DNA from: Panax quinquefolius
Lineage: Eukaryota; Streptophyta; Magnoliopsida; Apiales; Araliaceae
DNA length: 64,000 nt
NCBI GenBank assembly: GCA_020205615.1
Contig: CM035162.1
Span: forward strand, 45,560,464-45,624,463
Direction of reading: 5' to 3'
Shown in pieces: positions 62,666 through 64,000 of this stretch (its first letter is position 1; each line of letters opens with the position of its first letter). The notes beneath the pieces are model-generated. The model saw nothing but the letters and a program-made list of their open reading frames with translations. It ran no database searches and was not told the origin of the DNA. Position numbers and translations under genes: made by a program.

Positions 62666-63296
62666 AGGTCAAACCCTAGGGGTGCAAGAAATAATATTTA
62701 AATATAACTATTACATTTAAATTCGGGCTTCATTACAAACGGGTCTTCAAGCGCTCCTTGCTCCTTGATCTCTAATTCTTCAAAATTAATTCTAACTATT
62801 CCTATTACAAAACTATTTAAAATAAATAGAAACCTTGATCGTGATCGAGGGAAGTACATAGGAGGAGATAGAATTTACATTAAGAAAAATTAGAGAAGAC
62901 GAGGTACGCAGAACCCATTTAATAAAACCCATACATTCATGCATCCAACTAAAATAAAATCCAATCGCATTGGTCAATAATCCATAATCAATCCCATTTA
63001 TTATCATACACATCACCATACGCATCAATAAATAACATTCATATTATGAATAATAAACATTTAATATATATATTGATATCATTTAATGGGCAAATTTAGT
63101 TAGTATAAAATCTAATTTTGAATTAAAATAAACTCCTTTATTTTAATCCAAATTTAAATCAAAATAAAACTATTTTATTTTAATTTATCTAATTTTGAAT
63201 AAAATAAACTATTTTATTTTAATCAAAAAATTTTAATCAAAATAAACTCCTTTATTTTAATTAATTATGGAATCCAATTCCATGTAAAAAAAAAAA

Positions 63297-63600
63297 AATA
63301 AACTCCTTTATTAAAGGAAACACGGATTCTATTTCCTATTCACAAATAAACATCTTTATTTTGAATAATATGAAATCTTATTTCATATTCAAATAAACTC
63401 CTTTATTTAAGGAAACATGGATTCTATTTCCTATTCATAAATAAACATCTTTATTTTGAATAATATGAAATCTTATTTCATATTCAAATAAACTCCTTTA
63501 TTTAAGGAAGCTGAGATTCTCTTTCTATTCACAAATAAACTCCTTTATTTTGAATAATATGAAATCTTATTTCATATCTAAATAAACTCCTTTATTTAAG
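63297..63600. repeat. Tandem repeat, ~94-95 bp unit, three full copies
   Basis: Units begin AAATAAACTCCTTTATTTAAGG at about 63297, 63391, 63486 and 63580 (the last partial). Each full unit holds 'gattct', 'cctattcacaaataaac' and 'gaataatatgaaatcttatt'. Related TTATTTTAAT phrases extend leftward to about 63130. Confidence 0.9.
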
Positions 63601-63944
63601 GAAAAATATAATCCAATTTCAACTCTAATTAGTTATCTTGAAATCCAATTTCAACTCTAATTAGTTAGCATGAAATTCTAATTTTAAAATTAAAATAAAC
63701 ATTATATTTTAATATAAAAATAAACCTTTTATTTTAATACTAAAATAAAATTTTATTTTAATAATAAAATTATTAAGAATATTATATATATATAATAATA
63801 AAACCAAAATCGTTATATATATATATATATATAATAAAAATATGTACATGAATTTCAAAATATATACATGCTATGTCAAAATTTTTTTTTTCTTCACATA
63901 GGCCACGTGATTTCACTTTCTTTTCTTACCAACCCTAATCATGT

Positions 63945-63946
63945 GA

Positions 63947-64000
<54 letters not shown>
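63945..64000. repeat. (TA)n microsatellite at the window end
   Basis: A nearly pure TA run reaches the end of the window; its true length is unknown. Another TA run is at about 63812-63832. Confidence 0.9.

Larger units (their letters stand above)
61801..63296. other. Repeat-bearing spacer right of the copia element
   Basis: By position this should hold the copia 5' leader and LTR, but no PBS or LTR ends matching 56868-58746 were found. It contains three copies of a 20-bp motif (62049-62347), a hairpin (62634-62665), and then AT-rich DNA rich in TTATTTTAAT phrases. Confidence 0.5.

Overview
This window is nuclear DNA of a flowering plant. It holds two spliced genes with plant-type GT-AG introns, AT-rich spacers, Stowaway-like, Mutator-like and other inverted-repeat elements, a tRNA-derived SINE, and a dense stack of decayed Ty3/gypsy and Ty1/copia LTR retrotransposons. 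A dicot is likely; nothing seen fixes the family.

Layout. 1-3.1 kb: AT-rich spacer with one 148-bp duplication. 3.2-8.9 kb (minus): a complete nine-exon gene for the XPF/RAD1-type DNA-repair endonuclease subunit (UVH1 of Arabidopsis), predicted 974 aa, with one GC-AG intron. 9.0-9.3 kb: an old MITE. 10.4-15.7 kb (minus): a complete five-exon gene for a 348-aa membrane-anchored protein with a Cys-rich lumenal domain and a degenerate cyclophilin fold; its first intron carries a TIR element. 16.2-17.0 kb: a Mutator-like non-autonomous element with long TIRs. 18.2-18.6 kb: Stowaway-like MITE. 18.8-19.0 kb: SINE. 19.6-20.6 kb: LTR fragment. 21.0-24.8 kb (plus): a broken DUF1985/Ulp1-type gene, probably transposon-borne. 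26.5-61.8 kb: retrotransposons. These are a gypsy element with one LTR and most of pol deleted (26.5-32.1); a pol-less gypsy element with near-identical LTRs, a gag remnant and an extra intact zinc-knuckle ORF (32.1-41.8); an opposite-strand LTR (41.8-44.0); a second copy of the first gypsy family (44.0-46.8); further LTRs (46.8-51.1); a Tat/Ogre-type pol with two RNase H regions (51.1-54.1) followed by an antisense coiled-coil ORF; and a copia element (56.9-61.8). 62-64 kb: repeat-rich, ending in (TA)n.

The two host genes share the minus strand but show no functional link. No retrotransposon here keeps an intact pol, so movement would need enzymes from elsewhere. Exon borders come from reading splice sites and matching remembered family sequence; no alignment or transcript data were available. 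I did not find an unambiguous new biological system. The nearest candidates are the two-ORF pol-less element at 32-42 kb and the Cys-rich/cyclophilin-fold membrane protein.
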